This document shows positions 8,294 through 15,181 of a DNA stretch of 36,519 nt, in pieces; within the stretch, counting starts at the first letter, position 1, and every line of letters starts with the position of its first letter. The stretch spans positions 1 to 36,519 of the forward strand of contig JAKSCD010000396.1 in NCBI GenBank assembly GCA_022360775.1. The letters run 5' to 3'. Position numbers and translations under genes: made by a program. This stretch comes from Sneathiellales bacterium. GTDB taxonomy: Bacteria; Pseudomonadota; Alphaproteobacteria; Sneathiellales; Sneathiellaceae. The notes under the pieces were generated by a model. The model was not told the origin of the DNA and made no database searches. It saw nothing but the letters and a program-made list of their open reading frames with translations.

Positions 8294-9487
8294 ATGTCAG
8301 ATTACCGGACGCTTGATCAGTTGGAAGCGAATGGAAAAACAGTACTGGTCCGCGTGGATCTGAATGTTCCCATGCTGGACGGGAAAGTCTCTGACTTTAC
8401 CCGCATCGAAAGGGTTGCTCCGACAATCCGTGAGCTTACCGAGAAGGGCGCAACCGTTGCCCTTCTCAGCCATTTTGGCAGACCAAAAGGAAAAGCGGTT
8501 CCTGAAATGTCACTGGAACCGGTAGCCAAAGCTGTCTCTGAATGCCTGAATATTCCGGTAAGGTTTGCCTCAACCTGCGTTGGTGACGAAGCGGCTGCGG
8601 CAATTCGGGAAACCGGTGCCGGCAAGGTAATCCTGCTTGAAAATGTCCGATATTTCGAAGGCGAAGAAAAGAACGATCCGGCTTTTGCCAAAGACCTTGC
8701 TGCCCTTGGTGACATATATGTAAACGACGCCTTTTCCTGTTCTCATCGCGCCCATGCATCAACCGAGGCACTGGCAAGGGAACTTCCTGCATATGCCGGG
8801 CGGAATATGGAAGCAGAGCTCAGTGCCCTGTCTTCTGCCCTTGAAGTTCCGAAGCGCCCGGTTATGGCCATTGTTGGCGGCGCAAAAATTTCCACCAAGC
8901 TTGACCTCTTGTTCAATCTCATTGAAAAGGTTGACAGTCTGGTTATCGGCGGCGGCATGGCCAACACCTTCCTGAATGCAAAAGGTGTCAGTGTCGGCGC
9001 CTCTCTTTGTGAACATGATCTGGCAGATACTGCGTCTGAAATTCTGGCCAAGGCTGAAAAGGTTGGATGCGAGATTATTTTGCCGCTTGACGGGGTCATG
9101 GCGAAAGAATTCAAGGCCAATGCAGAAAACCGGACTGCGGATATCAATGATGTTGCTTCAGATGAAATGATTTTGGATGCAGGTGCACAATCGTCCAGCT
9201 TCATCAAGAACCGGCTTGGCGATTGCAAAACCCTTATCTGGAATGGCCCCCTTGGTGCGTTTGAAATAGACCCTTTTGGCGCCGGTACATTCGATGTAGC
9301 AGGTGAAGCTGCAAAATTGACTAAAGAAGGATGTCTGATCTCCGTCGCAGGTGGAGGTGATACAGTATCAGCCCTTGCGAGTGCCGGCGTGACTGATAGT
9401 TTTACGTATATTTCGACCGCAGGCGGTGCCTTCCTTGAATGGATGGAAGGTAAGGAATTACCGGGCGTGAAGGCGCTGAACATCTAA
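8294..9487 (+). CDS. pgk: Phosphoglycerate kinase
   Basis: Phosphoglycerate kinase of 397 residues (family about 390-400) interconverts 1,3-bisphosphoglycerate + ADP and 3-phosphoglycerate + ATP. The N-terminal domain carries [21 protein letters not shown] and [10 protein letters not shown] (3-PGA-binding Asp, Arg and His). The hinge region has [13 protein letters not shown]. The C-terminal nucleotide domain has [20 protein letters not shown] and [12 protein letters not shown], ending [19 protein letters not shown]. The ATG at 8294 has CGGAG about 10 bases upstream. It lies 24 bases before fba, so gap-pgk-fba are almost certainly one operon. Confidence 0.98.
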   Translation: MSDYRTLDQLEANGKTVLVRVDLNVPMLDGKVSDFTRIERVAPTIRELTEKGATVALLSHFGRPKGKAVPEMSLEPVAKAVSECLNIPVRFASTCVGDEAAAAIRETGAGKVILLENVRYFEGEEKNDPAFAKDLAALGDIYVNDAFSCSHRAHASTEALARELPAYAGRNMEAELSALSSALEVPKRPVMAIVGGAKISTKLDLLFNLIEKVDSLVIGGGMANTFLNAKGVSVGASLCEHDLADTASEILAKAEKVGCEIILPLDGVMAKEFKANAENRTADINDVASDEMILDAGAQSSSFIKNRLGDCKTLIWNGPLGAFEIDPFGAGTFDVAGEAAKLTKEGCLISVAGGGDTVSALASAGVTDSFTYISTAGGAFLEWMEGKELPGVKALNI

Positions 9488-9511
9488 CTGTTCAAATCGG
9501 GAGCAGAGCCA

Positions 9512-10531
9512 ATGACCGAAATGCTAATGGAAGACGTTGCAGAACAGCTTGTCGCACGCGGCAAAGGTATTCTTGCCGCCGATGAAAGTACCGGGACGAT
9601 CAAAAAGCGTTTCGATACAATCCATACCGAGTGTACAGAAGAAAACCGCAGGAACTATCGCGAGCTTCTTTTCACCGCTGAAGGCATTTCAGACTATATT
9701 AGCGGTGTCATCCTGTTTGATGAAACCCTGCGCCAGACGGCAACAGATGGTAGGCGTTTTGCAGATATCCTTCTCGAACAGGGAATTTTTCCCGGAATCA
9801 AGGTTGATAAAGGCGCCAAGCCTCTGGCTTTCTCAGAAGGGGAATTGATAACTGAAGGTCTCGATGGTCTTCGGGAACGCCTTGCAGAATATCGGGAGCT
9901 GGGCGCCCGTTTCGCCAAATGGAGGGCGGTGATCCCGATTTCCCCTGGTGCCCCCAGCCCTTATGGCATCGAAGCAAATGCTCATGCACTTGCCCGATAT
10001 GCTGCCCTTTGCCAGGAAGCCGGACTTGTCCCTATTGTCGAACCTGAAGTTCTGATGGATGGGGAACATAATATAGATGAGTGCTATGCGGTGACGGAAA
10101 CTGCCCTGAAAGCCGTCTTTGACGAGCTTTATAAACAGCGGGTCGTTCTGGAGCAGATGCTACTCAAACCGAATATGATTGTCTCCGGTATTGGTTGTCC
10201 CGAACAGGCAGATGCTGCAGAAGTCGCTTCAAAAACCATTTATTGCTTTGAACAAACTGTGCCAGCTTCTGTCCCGGGTATTGTCTTTCTATCAGGCGGG
10301 CAATCTGAAGAGCAGGCGACACTGAATCTCAATGAAATGAACCAAAACTCCCCGCATCCGTGGGAGTTGAGCTATTCCTTTGGTCGTGCCTTGCAAACCT
10401 CTGCCTTGCAAGCCTGGGGAGGCAAGACCGAAAATAAGGAAGCTGCGCAGCACGCCTTCATTCATCGCTGCCAAATGACAAGCGCCGCGCGAGACGGCCG
10501 GTATTCATCTGATCAGGAAAAGCAAGCCTGA
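9512..10531 (+). CDS. fba: Class I fructose-bisphosphate aldolase
   Basis: This 339-residue protein is a class I (Schiff-base) aldolase, cleaving fructose 1,6-bisphosphate to glyceraldehyde 3-phosphate and dihydroxyacetone phosphate without metal. Motifs: ARGKGILAADESTGTIKKRF near the N-terminus, GVILFDETLRQ, AKWRAV with Lys136, VPIVEPEVL with Glu177, and the Schiff-base lysine Lys219 in LEQMLLKPNMI. These three residues sit exactly ten positions before rabbit muscle aldolase K146/E187/K229, which supports the alignment. The class I type is notable because many bacteria use class II at this step; class I beside gap-pgk is common in alphaproteobacteria. The ATG at 9512 follows GGGAGC. Confidence 0.97.
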   Translation: MTEMLMEDVAEQLVARGKGILAADESTGTIKKRFDTIHTECTEENRRNYRELLFTAEGISDYISGVILFDETLRQTATDGRRFADILLEQGIFPGIKVDKGAKPLAFSEGELITEGLDGLRERLAEYRELGARFAKWRAVIPISPGAPSPYGIEANAHALARYAALCQEAGLVPIVEPEVLMDGEHNIDECYAVTETALKAVFDELYKQRVVLEQMLLKPNMIVSGIGCPEQADAAEVASKTIYCFEQTVPASVPGIVFLSGGQSEEQATLNLNEMNQNSPHPWELSYSFGRALQTSALQAWGGKTENKEAAQHAFIHRCQMTSAARDGRYSSDQEKQA

Positions 10532-10551
10532 TTGCCTTCCGACTATCAGGC
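10526..10551. repeat. 7-bp inverted repeat spanning the fba stop
   Basis: GCCTGAT (10526-10532) and ATCAGGC (10545-10551) form a perfect 7-bp stem with a 12-base loop, overlapping the fba stop codon. There is no T-tract after it, so it is more likely a 3'-stabilising or attenuating hairpin than a full terminator. It lies 33 bases before the thiE start. Confidence 0.5.
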
Positions 10552-10584
10552 AGGGTAAACTGACAGCGTTAAAGGAGAAAAACC

Positions 10585-11226
10585 ATCGACGAGCTTCGTC
10601 CACGCCTCTATCTGATATCACCGCCAGAGATCAGACTTGCGGATTTTATCAATGAGCTGCAACAGACTCTTTCGGGGGGAGATGTCGCCAGTTTTCAACT
10701 GCGCCTGAAAGACTGTTCCCGTGACGAATTTGTCGAATGTGCCAGAACCCTCAAACCAATTGTTCAACAGGCAGATGTTGCTTTTCTCATCAATGATGAT
10801 CCGCTGATTGCAAAAGAAGTGGATGCAGATGGTGTCCATGTAGGCCAGGAAGATACACCTTACGCAGAAGCCCGGCGTCTTCTGGGAGATGACAAGATTG
10901 TTGGAGTAACCTGCCACAATTCCCGTCATCTGGCGATGGAAGCCGCAGAAGCCGGCGCTGATTATGTTGCCTTCGGGGCGTTTTATCCAACCTCTACAAA
11001 AGAGGCAAAAACATCTGCTGAAGCTGATCTCCTGAGCTGGTGGACCTCCCTTGCGGAAACGCCTTGTGTTGCTATAGGCGGGATAACAGTTGACAATGCT
11101 GCCCCACTCGTTAAAAGCGGGGCTGATTTTCTTGCGATCTCTGGCGGTGTCTGGAAACATCCCCAGGGCCCCAAAGAAGCCGTTATCCAGCTGAACAGGA
11201 TTATTGATAACGCCAGCGCAACCTGA
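10585..11226 (+). CDS. thiE: Thiamine-phosphate synthase-like protein, apparent ATC start
   Basis: The ThiE-type TIM barrel joins HMP-PP and the thiazole phosphate to thiamine phosphate. Family features in order: RLYLIS at the first strand, FQLRLKD (usually QLREK), FLINDDPLIAKEVDADGVHVGQED, GVTCHNSRHL, DYVAFGAFYPTSTK and CVAIGGITVDNA, then FLAISGGVW. The frame that carries these motifs has no ATG, GTG or TTG before strand 1. An in-frame TAA lies at 10570-10572, and the first canonical start (GTG at 10819) would delete about 78 residues including two strands. An AGGAG at 10573-10577 sits seven bases before ATC GAC GAG CTT, so I place the start at the ATC at 10585, giving 213 residues. QLRLK for QLREK and CHN where many members have S-H are variations, so activity is not assured. 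Confidence 0.8.
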   Translation: MDELRPRLYLISPPEIRLADFINELQQTLSGGDVASFQLRLKDCSRDEFVECARTLKPIVQQADVAFLINDDPLIAKEVDADGVHVGQEDTPYAEARRLLGDDKIVGVTCHNSRHLAMEAAEAGADYVAFGAFYPTSTKEAKTSAEADLLSWWTSLAETPCVAIGGITVDNAAPLVKSGADFLAISGGVWKHPQGPKEAVIQLNRIIDNASAT

Positions 11227-11275
11227 TAGGTTCCGCGCCGATATATTTTATGAACGAAATGGACGATGATCAGTC

Positions 11276-11839
11276 ATGAAAATTAATGGCAATGCAATTC
11301 GCCCCGGAAACGTGATCGAACATAAAGGCGGTCTCTGGGTCGCTGTGAAGATCCAGCATACGCAGCCTGGAAAAGGCGGTGCATATCTTCAGGTTGAACT
11401 GAAGAACCTGCGCGACGGGACCAAACTGAACGAACGTTTCCGCTCTTCTGAAACGGTGGAACGGGCGCGGCTTGAGCAGAAAGATCATCAGTTCCTGTTT
11501 GAAGATGGTGATCTTTTGAATTTCATGGATACAGGCACCTATGAGCAGGTTGCCATTTCCAAGGAACTGGTTGGCGATAAAGCCCAGTTCCTTCAGGATG
11601 GTATGCAGGTGGAAATTGAATTTTATGAAGAAGAACCCTTAAATGTTCTTCTTCCTGAGCATATCACGCTAGAGATTTCCGAGACCGAGCCGACTGTGAA
11701 AGGCCAGACCGCTGCGTCTTCCTACAAACCGGCTATATTGGAAAATGGCATGCGGATCATGGTTCCGCCCTTTTGCAGCAGCGGCGAGAAAATTGTCGTT
11801 AATACAGAAACCTCCGAATATGCAAAGAGAGCAGACTAA
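11276..11839 (+). CDS. efp: Elongation factor P
   Basis: EF-P (187 residues, usual length 185-190) binds between the P and E sites and relieves ribosome stalling at polyproline. The N-terminal KOW-like domain shows [19 protein letters not shown] and the exposed loop [11 protein letters not shown], with Lys33 at the position of E. coli K34, which is beta-lysylated by EpmA/EpmB. No epm gene is visible in the window. The middle OB domain contains [14 protein letters not shown] and FMDTGTYEQ; the C-terminal OB domain ends [15 protein letters not shown]. The C-terminal MVPPFCSSG replaces the MVPPHI-type sequence I expect in alphaproteobacteria. The Shine-Dalgarno is weak (GGACGA about 10 bases upstream). 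The next gene, suhB-like, starts 35 bases downstream. Confidence 0.96.
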   Translation: MKINGNAIRPGNVIEHKGGLWVAVKIQHTQPGKGGAYLQVELKNLRDGTKLNERFRSSETVERARLEQKDHQFLFEDGDLLNFMDTGTYEQVAISKELVGDKAQFLQDGMQVEIEFYEEEPLNVLLPEHITLEISETEPTVKGQTAASSYKPAILENGMRIMVPPFCSSGEKIVVNTETSEYAKRAD

Positions 11840-11849
11840 ACTGCTCTTT
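11826..11849 (+). terminator. Weak hairpin at the efp 3' end
   Basis: AGAGAGCAG (11826-11834) can pair with CTGCTCTTT (11841-11849) over nine pairs including one G-U, with a 6-base loop that overlaps the efp stop. It is followed by CCCTCTTTTG. It may attenuate transcription between efp and the suhB-like gene. Confidence 0.4.
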
Positions 11850-11874
11850 CCCTCTTTTGTAACCAGGTAACCCA

Positions 11875-12681
11875 ATGGCCCGTAAATCCGCCCTTATCAA
11901 TGTCATGGAAGCTGCTGCCCGTAAGGCCGCTCCAAAGCTTCTGCGCGACTTCAACGAAGTGGAAAATCTTCAGGTTTCCAAAAAAGGGCCTGCGGATTTT
12001 GTCAGCAATGCCGATATTGCTGCAGAGAAGACCATTCGGGCGGAACTGGAGCGCGCCCGTCCTGACTTTGGTTTCAAACTGGAAGAAGGCGGGGAGGTTC
12101 CTGCAAAAGACGGGAAATCCTACTGGATTGTTGACCCACTCGACGGAACCACAAATTTCCTGCATGGCATTCCTCATTTCGCCATTTCCATCGCACTGAT
12201 GGAAGGCAAGGAAATTGTCGCAGGTGTTATCCTTGATTTGACAAAGGATGAGCTTTTCTGGGCAGAAAAAGGGGATGGAGCATTCGTCAATAATCACCGG
12301 CTGCGTGTTTCCGGCCGTAATCGTATGTCGGACTGTGTCCTTTCTACAGGTATTCCATTTGTTGGCCGGCCAGGCCATGAAGCTTTTTTGCGTGAAGCCA
12401 ATGAAGTTATGGCTGTATCTGCCGGTATCCGCCGTTTTGGCTCTGCGGCACTGGATCTCGCTTATGTAGCAGCCGGTCGTTATGACGGCTTCTGGGAACG
12501 GAATCTTTCTCCCTGGGATATCGCTGCAGGCATCATTATCGTTCGAGAAGCGGGTGGGCTTGTCAGTCAGATTGATGGCGGTGAAAAGATGCTGGAAAAA
12601 GGGGATATCCTTGCCACAAATAGCGGTATTAATCAGCCCATGCTCGATTTGCTGCGGCAAGCGCGAAATAAACGCGCCTAA
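11875..12681 (+). CDS. suhB: Inositol monophosphatase family protein (SuhB-like)
   Basis: A Mg-dependent phosphatase of 268 residues in the IMPase/FBPase superfamily; E. coli SuhB hydrolyses inositol 1-phosphate and also acts in rRNA antitermination with NusA. Metal ligands are visible: the acidic KLEEGG (Glu70/71), WIVDPLDGTTNFLHG with Asp87 and Asp90 (motif A), and SPWDIAAG with Asp215 (motif B). The N-terminus SALINVMEAAARKAAPKLL matches the alphaproteobacterial SuhB type. The ATG at 11875 gives the full family length. It lies 35 bases after efp and is closed by a good hairpin. Whether the main role is sugar-phosphate hydrolysis or RNA-polymerase binding cannot be decided from the sequence. 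Confidence 0.93.
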   Translation: MARKSALINVMEAAARKAAPKLLRDFNEVENLQVSKKGPADFVSNADIAAEKTIRAELERARPDFGFKLEEGGEVPAKDGKSYWIVDPLDGTTNFLHGIPHFAISIALMEGKEIVAGVILDLTKDELFWAEKGDGAFVNNHRLRVSGRNRMSDCVLSTGIPFVGRPGHEAFLREANEVMAVSAGIRRFGSAALDLAYVAAGRYDGFWERNLSPWDIAAGIIIVREAGGLVSQIDGGEKMLEKGDILATNSGINQPMLDLLRQARNKRA

Positions 12682-12694
12682 AAGTCTCTGTGAT

Positions 12695-12725
12695 CGGGCT
12701 CACTAAAAAGTTGAGCCCGTCTCTC
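12695..12725 (+). terminator. Terminator after the suhB-like gene
   Basis: A perfect 8-bp stem CGGGCTCA (12695-12702) / TGAGCCCG (12712-12719) with a 9-base loop lies 13 bases after the stop. The following TCTCTC is only moderately T-rich. It separates the efp-suhB unit from the envelope trio that starts at 12872. Confidence 0.7.
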
Positions 12726-12871
12726 GCGTAAGTTATTGTTTTACCCCAAAAGTGAGTTTGCCCACAGATTGTCATACTTCTGTGACAGCTTTGGTCTTTC
12801 TTGCTTAAGAGTAATGAGTTCTGGTTGTATTGCGTTTGTGCCAACGACCAACAGGTAAAAGCGGGGGTAAT

Positions 12872-13963
12872 ATGTTAAAACCTTTCAGGCTGACATCATC
12901 ATCAGCGAGTACAACAGCATTAACATTTGCCGCTGTACTGACTGCGACAGGTCTTACAGCTTTTTCTTCACAAGCCCAAACCGTTGTAATTGGCGGAGCA
13001 GGCGGGCAAGCCGTTCAGGTTAATATGGGAGCCGGTCTTCCGGCGCAACAACCCTATTATCGCCCGAACGTGTCTCCTTCTCAATCATCTCAGCAGGACT
13101 TCTCAAAAGGCAGCAGGATTGTCTATGGCGATGAAGTCATTGTTCTTACACCTCCTGGCAGTAAACCTAAAAAGAAAATCGTTGCTGCCAAGAAAAAGAA
13201 AAAACCTGTACCAACTGTATCGCGCGCACCTAAAAAAGAACCCGCAAAAGCTGAAATTAAAAAACTGGCTTCGACACCTGTGGATCAGGAAATGAAAAAA
13301 GAACCGCCAAAAATGGCGGAAAAGAAACCGCAAGCCCCGGCGGCACCCAAACCAGCAGAAACAATTGCTGAAAAGAAAGAACTCGCGCCACAACCCGACG
13401 TTAAAAAACAGGTCGCTCAACCAGAGAAAACGGTTGCTGAAAAACCCTCTACACCACCGCCAGCAGTAACAGTGGAAAAGCAGCAATCTGCCGAAAAGGT
13501 GCCTGCCCCCAATACTGAAAAGGAAGTGGTAGCTGCTCCGGCTCCGGTAGCGGAAGAGAAAAAAACAATGGAGGTCGCGGCATTAGCACCGGAGAAGAAA
13601 GCTGCCCCAACCGAACAACCAAAGCCAGAGAAAGAAGTTTCCACGCCCGAAGTCAAATCTGAAGCGACAAATCAGATCCTTTTTGAAAAAGAGAAATCCT
13701 CTCTTCCAGGCGGGGCAGATACCCAGCTTGCAAAACTCGCAACCTTGCTGAAATCCGGTGAAGATCGGGTTCAGCTTATAGCCTATGCGGATGCTGGCAG
13801 TAACAGCGCCGCCAGAAGACTATCCCTTGGGCGCGCCCTTGAAGTTCGCTCGAAACTGATGGAGCTCGGTATTCCCAATAACCGGATTGAGGTTCGAGCT
13901 CTTGGCAGACCCAAAGACAGTTCCCCGGCGGATCGAGTAGACCTTAAAGTTATAGCGCGGTAA
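12872..13963 (+). CDS. Secreted OmpA-like protein with Pro/Lys/Glu-rich linker
   Basis: The first gene of a three-gene envelope operon, 363 residues. Residues 1-35 form a Sec signal peptide with a hydrophobic core (ALTFAAVLTATGLTAF) and a likely signal peptidase I cut after SSQA. About 95-262 is a low-complexity segment rich in Pro, Lys, Glu and Ala with repeated EKK, KPE and APxP units, resembling the TonB/TolA type of periplasm-spanning linker. The C-terminal 100 residues are OmpA-like: LIAYADAGSNSAARRLSLGRAL places Asp307 and Arg321 near the positions of the peptidoglycan-binding Asp and Arg of OmpA. The start at 12872 has GGGGG upstream and gives an intact signal peptide; a frame from 12830 would bury it. 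The stop is 2 bases before the channel gene, so coupling is likely. Confidence 0.87.
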   Translation: MLKPFRLTSSSASTTALTFAAVLTATGLTAFSSQAQTVVIGGAGGQAVQVNMGAGLPAQQPYYRPNVSPSQSSQQDFSKGSRIVYGDEVIVLTPPGSKPKKKIVAAKKKKKPVPTVSRAPKKEPAKAEIKKLASTPVDQEMKKEPPKMAEKKPQAPAAPKPAETIAEKKELAPQPDVKKQVAQPEKTVAEKPSTPPPAVTVEKQQSAEKVPAPNTEKEVVAAPAPVAEEKKTMEVAALAPEKKAAPTEQPKPEKEVSTPEVKSEATNQILFEKEKSSLPGGADTQLAKLATLLKSGEDRVQLIAYADAGSNSAARRLSLGRALEVRSKLMELGIPNNRIEVRALGRPKDSSPADRVDLKVIAR

Positions 13964-13965
13964 TC

Positions 13966-15162
13966 ATGACGACACTTCCAGGACTAAACGCTTCCGATAT
14001 TCTCACGGCTCCAAAGATAAACAAACCCCGTCGTCATCTTATCCGGATGCTGGTCTTCCTGGGCATTGTTATAGGCATATCCGTTTTCCTGTTTGGTCCG
14101 GGGCGAGAGGCCTTTGAAGCCAATCCTTATCTCAATGGCCTAATTTTAGCGGTCCTGCTTTTTGGCGTTGTTTTTATCTTCAGACAGGTTTTTATCCTGA
14201 ATAAGGAAATCAACTGGATTGATAATCTGAAACGGGTTGAAGGCGGGATTTCCCTGCAGTCTTCTCCCAATCTTCTTTCACCGCTTGCGACAATTTTACG
14301 AGATTCCAAAGGTCCGCTACGCCTTACTGCAATCACGATGAATACCCTGCTGGACAGTATCAGTGCGCGGCTTGATGAAGGGCGGGATATTTCCAGATAT
14401 CTGATTAATGTTCTCATTTTCCTGGGTCTTCTTGGTACTTTTTGGGGACTGCTGGAAACTGTTTCTTCTGTTGGTGCTGCAATTTCAACACTGAATGTGG
14501 GCGGCGGAGATTTCACAAAGATCTTTGACGAGTTAAAGGTCGGTCTCGAACGTCCCCTTTCCGGTATGGCTGTTGCCTTTTCTTCCTCCCTGTTTGGCCT
14601 CTCAGGATCCCTGGTCCTTGGTTTTCTGGATATGCAGGCTGGCCAGGCACAAAACAGATTTTATACGGATCTTGAAGAATGGCTGACCTCCATCACCCGC
14701 TTCTCTTCCGCAGGGCCAGCAAATCTTGCGGATGGAGACCAAAGTGTTCCTGCTTATGTCAGCGCCTTGCTGGAGCAAACAGCAGAAAGCCTGGACAGCC
14801 TTCAGCGCACCCTTGCCCGGAATGAAGAGCGGCGTCACGCAGGGGATAATGCCATGAATTCTGTCAGTGAAAAGCTTGCAGCCCTCACAGATCAAATGCG
14901 CGCAGAACAGGATCTCATGGTCAAACTTGTAGAAGGTCAGATGGAATTGAAACCTGTTCTTCAACGCATGGCGCAGCTTCAGGAGCAGGGTGGACTGGAC
15001 CAGGCCAGCCGCAATCATCTTCGTAATCTGGATGTTTATATGGCGCGCCTTCTTGAAGATATGGCCGACGGGCGTAACCAGATTACTCAGGAAATTCGAA
15101 GCGATATTAAACTTCTCACCCGAACCATTGCCGCCATTGCCGAAGAAGAGCGTCGCGGGTAA
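13966..15162 (+). CDS. MotA/TolQ/ExbB-type proton channel subunit
   Basis: A 398-residue inner-membrane protein. Four hydrophobic segments are visible at about 25-45, 56-78, 144-166 and 198-222. The third contains LIFLGLLGTFWGLLETV, the G-L-L-G-T-x-x-G signature of the ExbB/TolQ/MotA superfamily, and the fourth MAVAFSSSLFGLSGSLV matches the family's last helix. A cytoplasmic loop (about 80-140) and a 175-residue mostly helical C-terminal tail (about 225-398, with LLEQTAESLDSLQRTLARNEE) lie in the cytoplasm. Such proteins form proton-driven pentamers around a dimeric MotB/ExbD-type partner, here probably the next gene. It lies 2 bases after the OmpA-like gene and 19 before the MotB-like gene. 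Motility, Tol or other envelope energisation are all possible. Confidence 0.92.
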   Translation: MTTLPGLNASDILTAPKINKPRRHLIRMLVFLGIVIGISVFLFGPGREAFEANPYLNGLILAVLLFGVVFIFRQVFILNKEINWIDNLKRVEGGISLQSSPNLLSPLATILRDSKGPLRLTAITMNTLLDSISARLDEGRDISRYLINVLIFLGLLGTFWGLLETVSSVGAAISTLNVGGGDFTKIFDELKVGLERPLSGMAVAFSSSLFGLSGSLVLGFLDMQAGQAQNRFYTDLEEWLTSITRFSSAGPANLADGDQSVPAYVSALLEQTAESLDSLQRTLARNEERRHAGDNAMNSVSEKLAALTDQMRAEQDLMVKLVEGQMELKPVLQRMAQLQEQGGLDQASRNHLRNLDVYMARLLEDMADGRNQITQEIRSDIKLLTRTIAAIAEEERRG

Positions 15163-15181
15163 CTAAAACAAGGGATTACCA

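Noticed and set aside
8743-9483. A 246-codon open frame on the minus strand
   Set aside because: Antisense shadow of pgk, Ser/Ala/Pro-rich with no motif.
10618-11160. A 180-codon open frame on the minus strand opposite thiE
   Set aside because: Considered because thiE lacks a normal start, but the plus-strand frame has all ThiE motifs and the minus one has none.
11836-12660. A 274-codon open frame on the minus strand
   Set aside because: It is fully antisense to the suhB-like gene, whose motifs are intact; composition is rich in Cys/His as expected for a shadow.
13200-13660. Tandem-repeat or CRISPR-like structure in the Lys/Pro-rich stretch
   Set aside because: The repetition is at the amino-acid level with irregular units; there are no regular DNA repeats or spacers.
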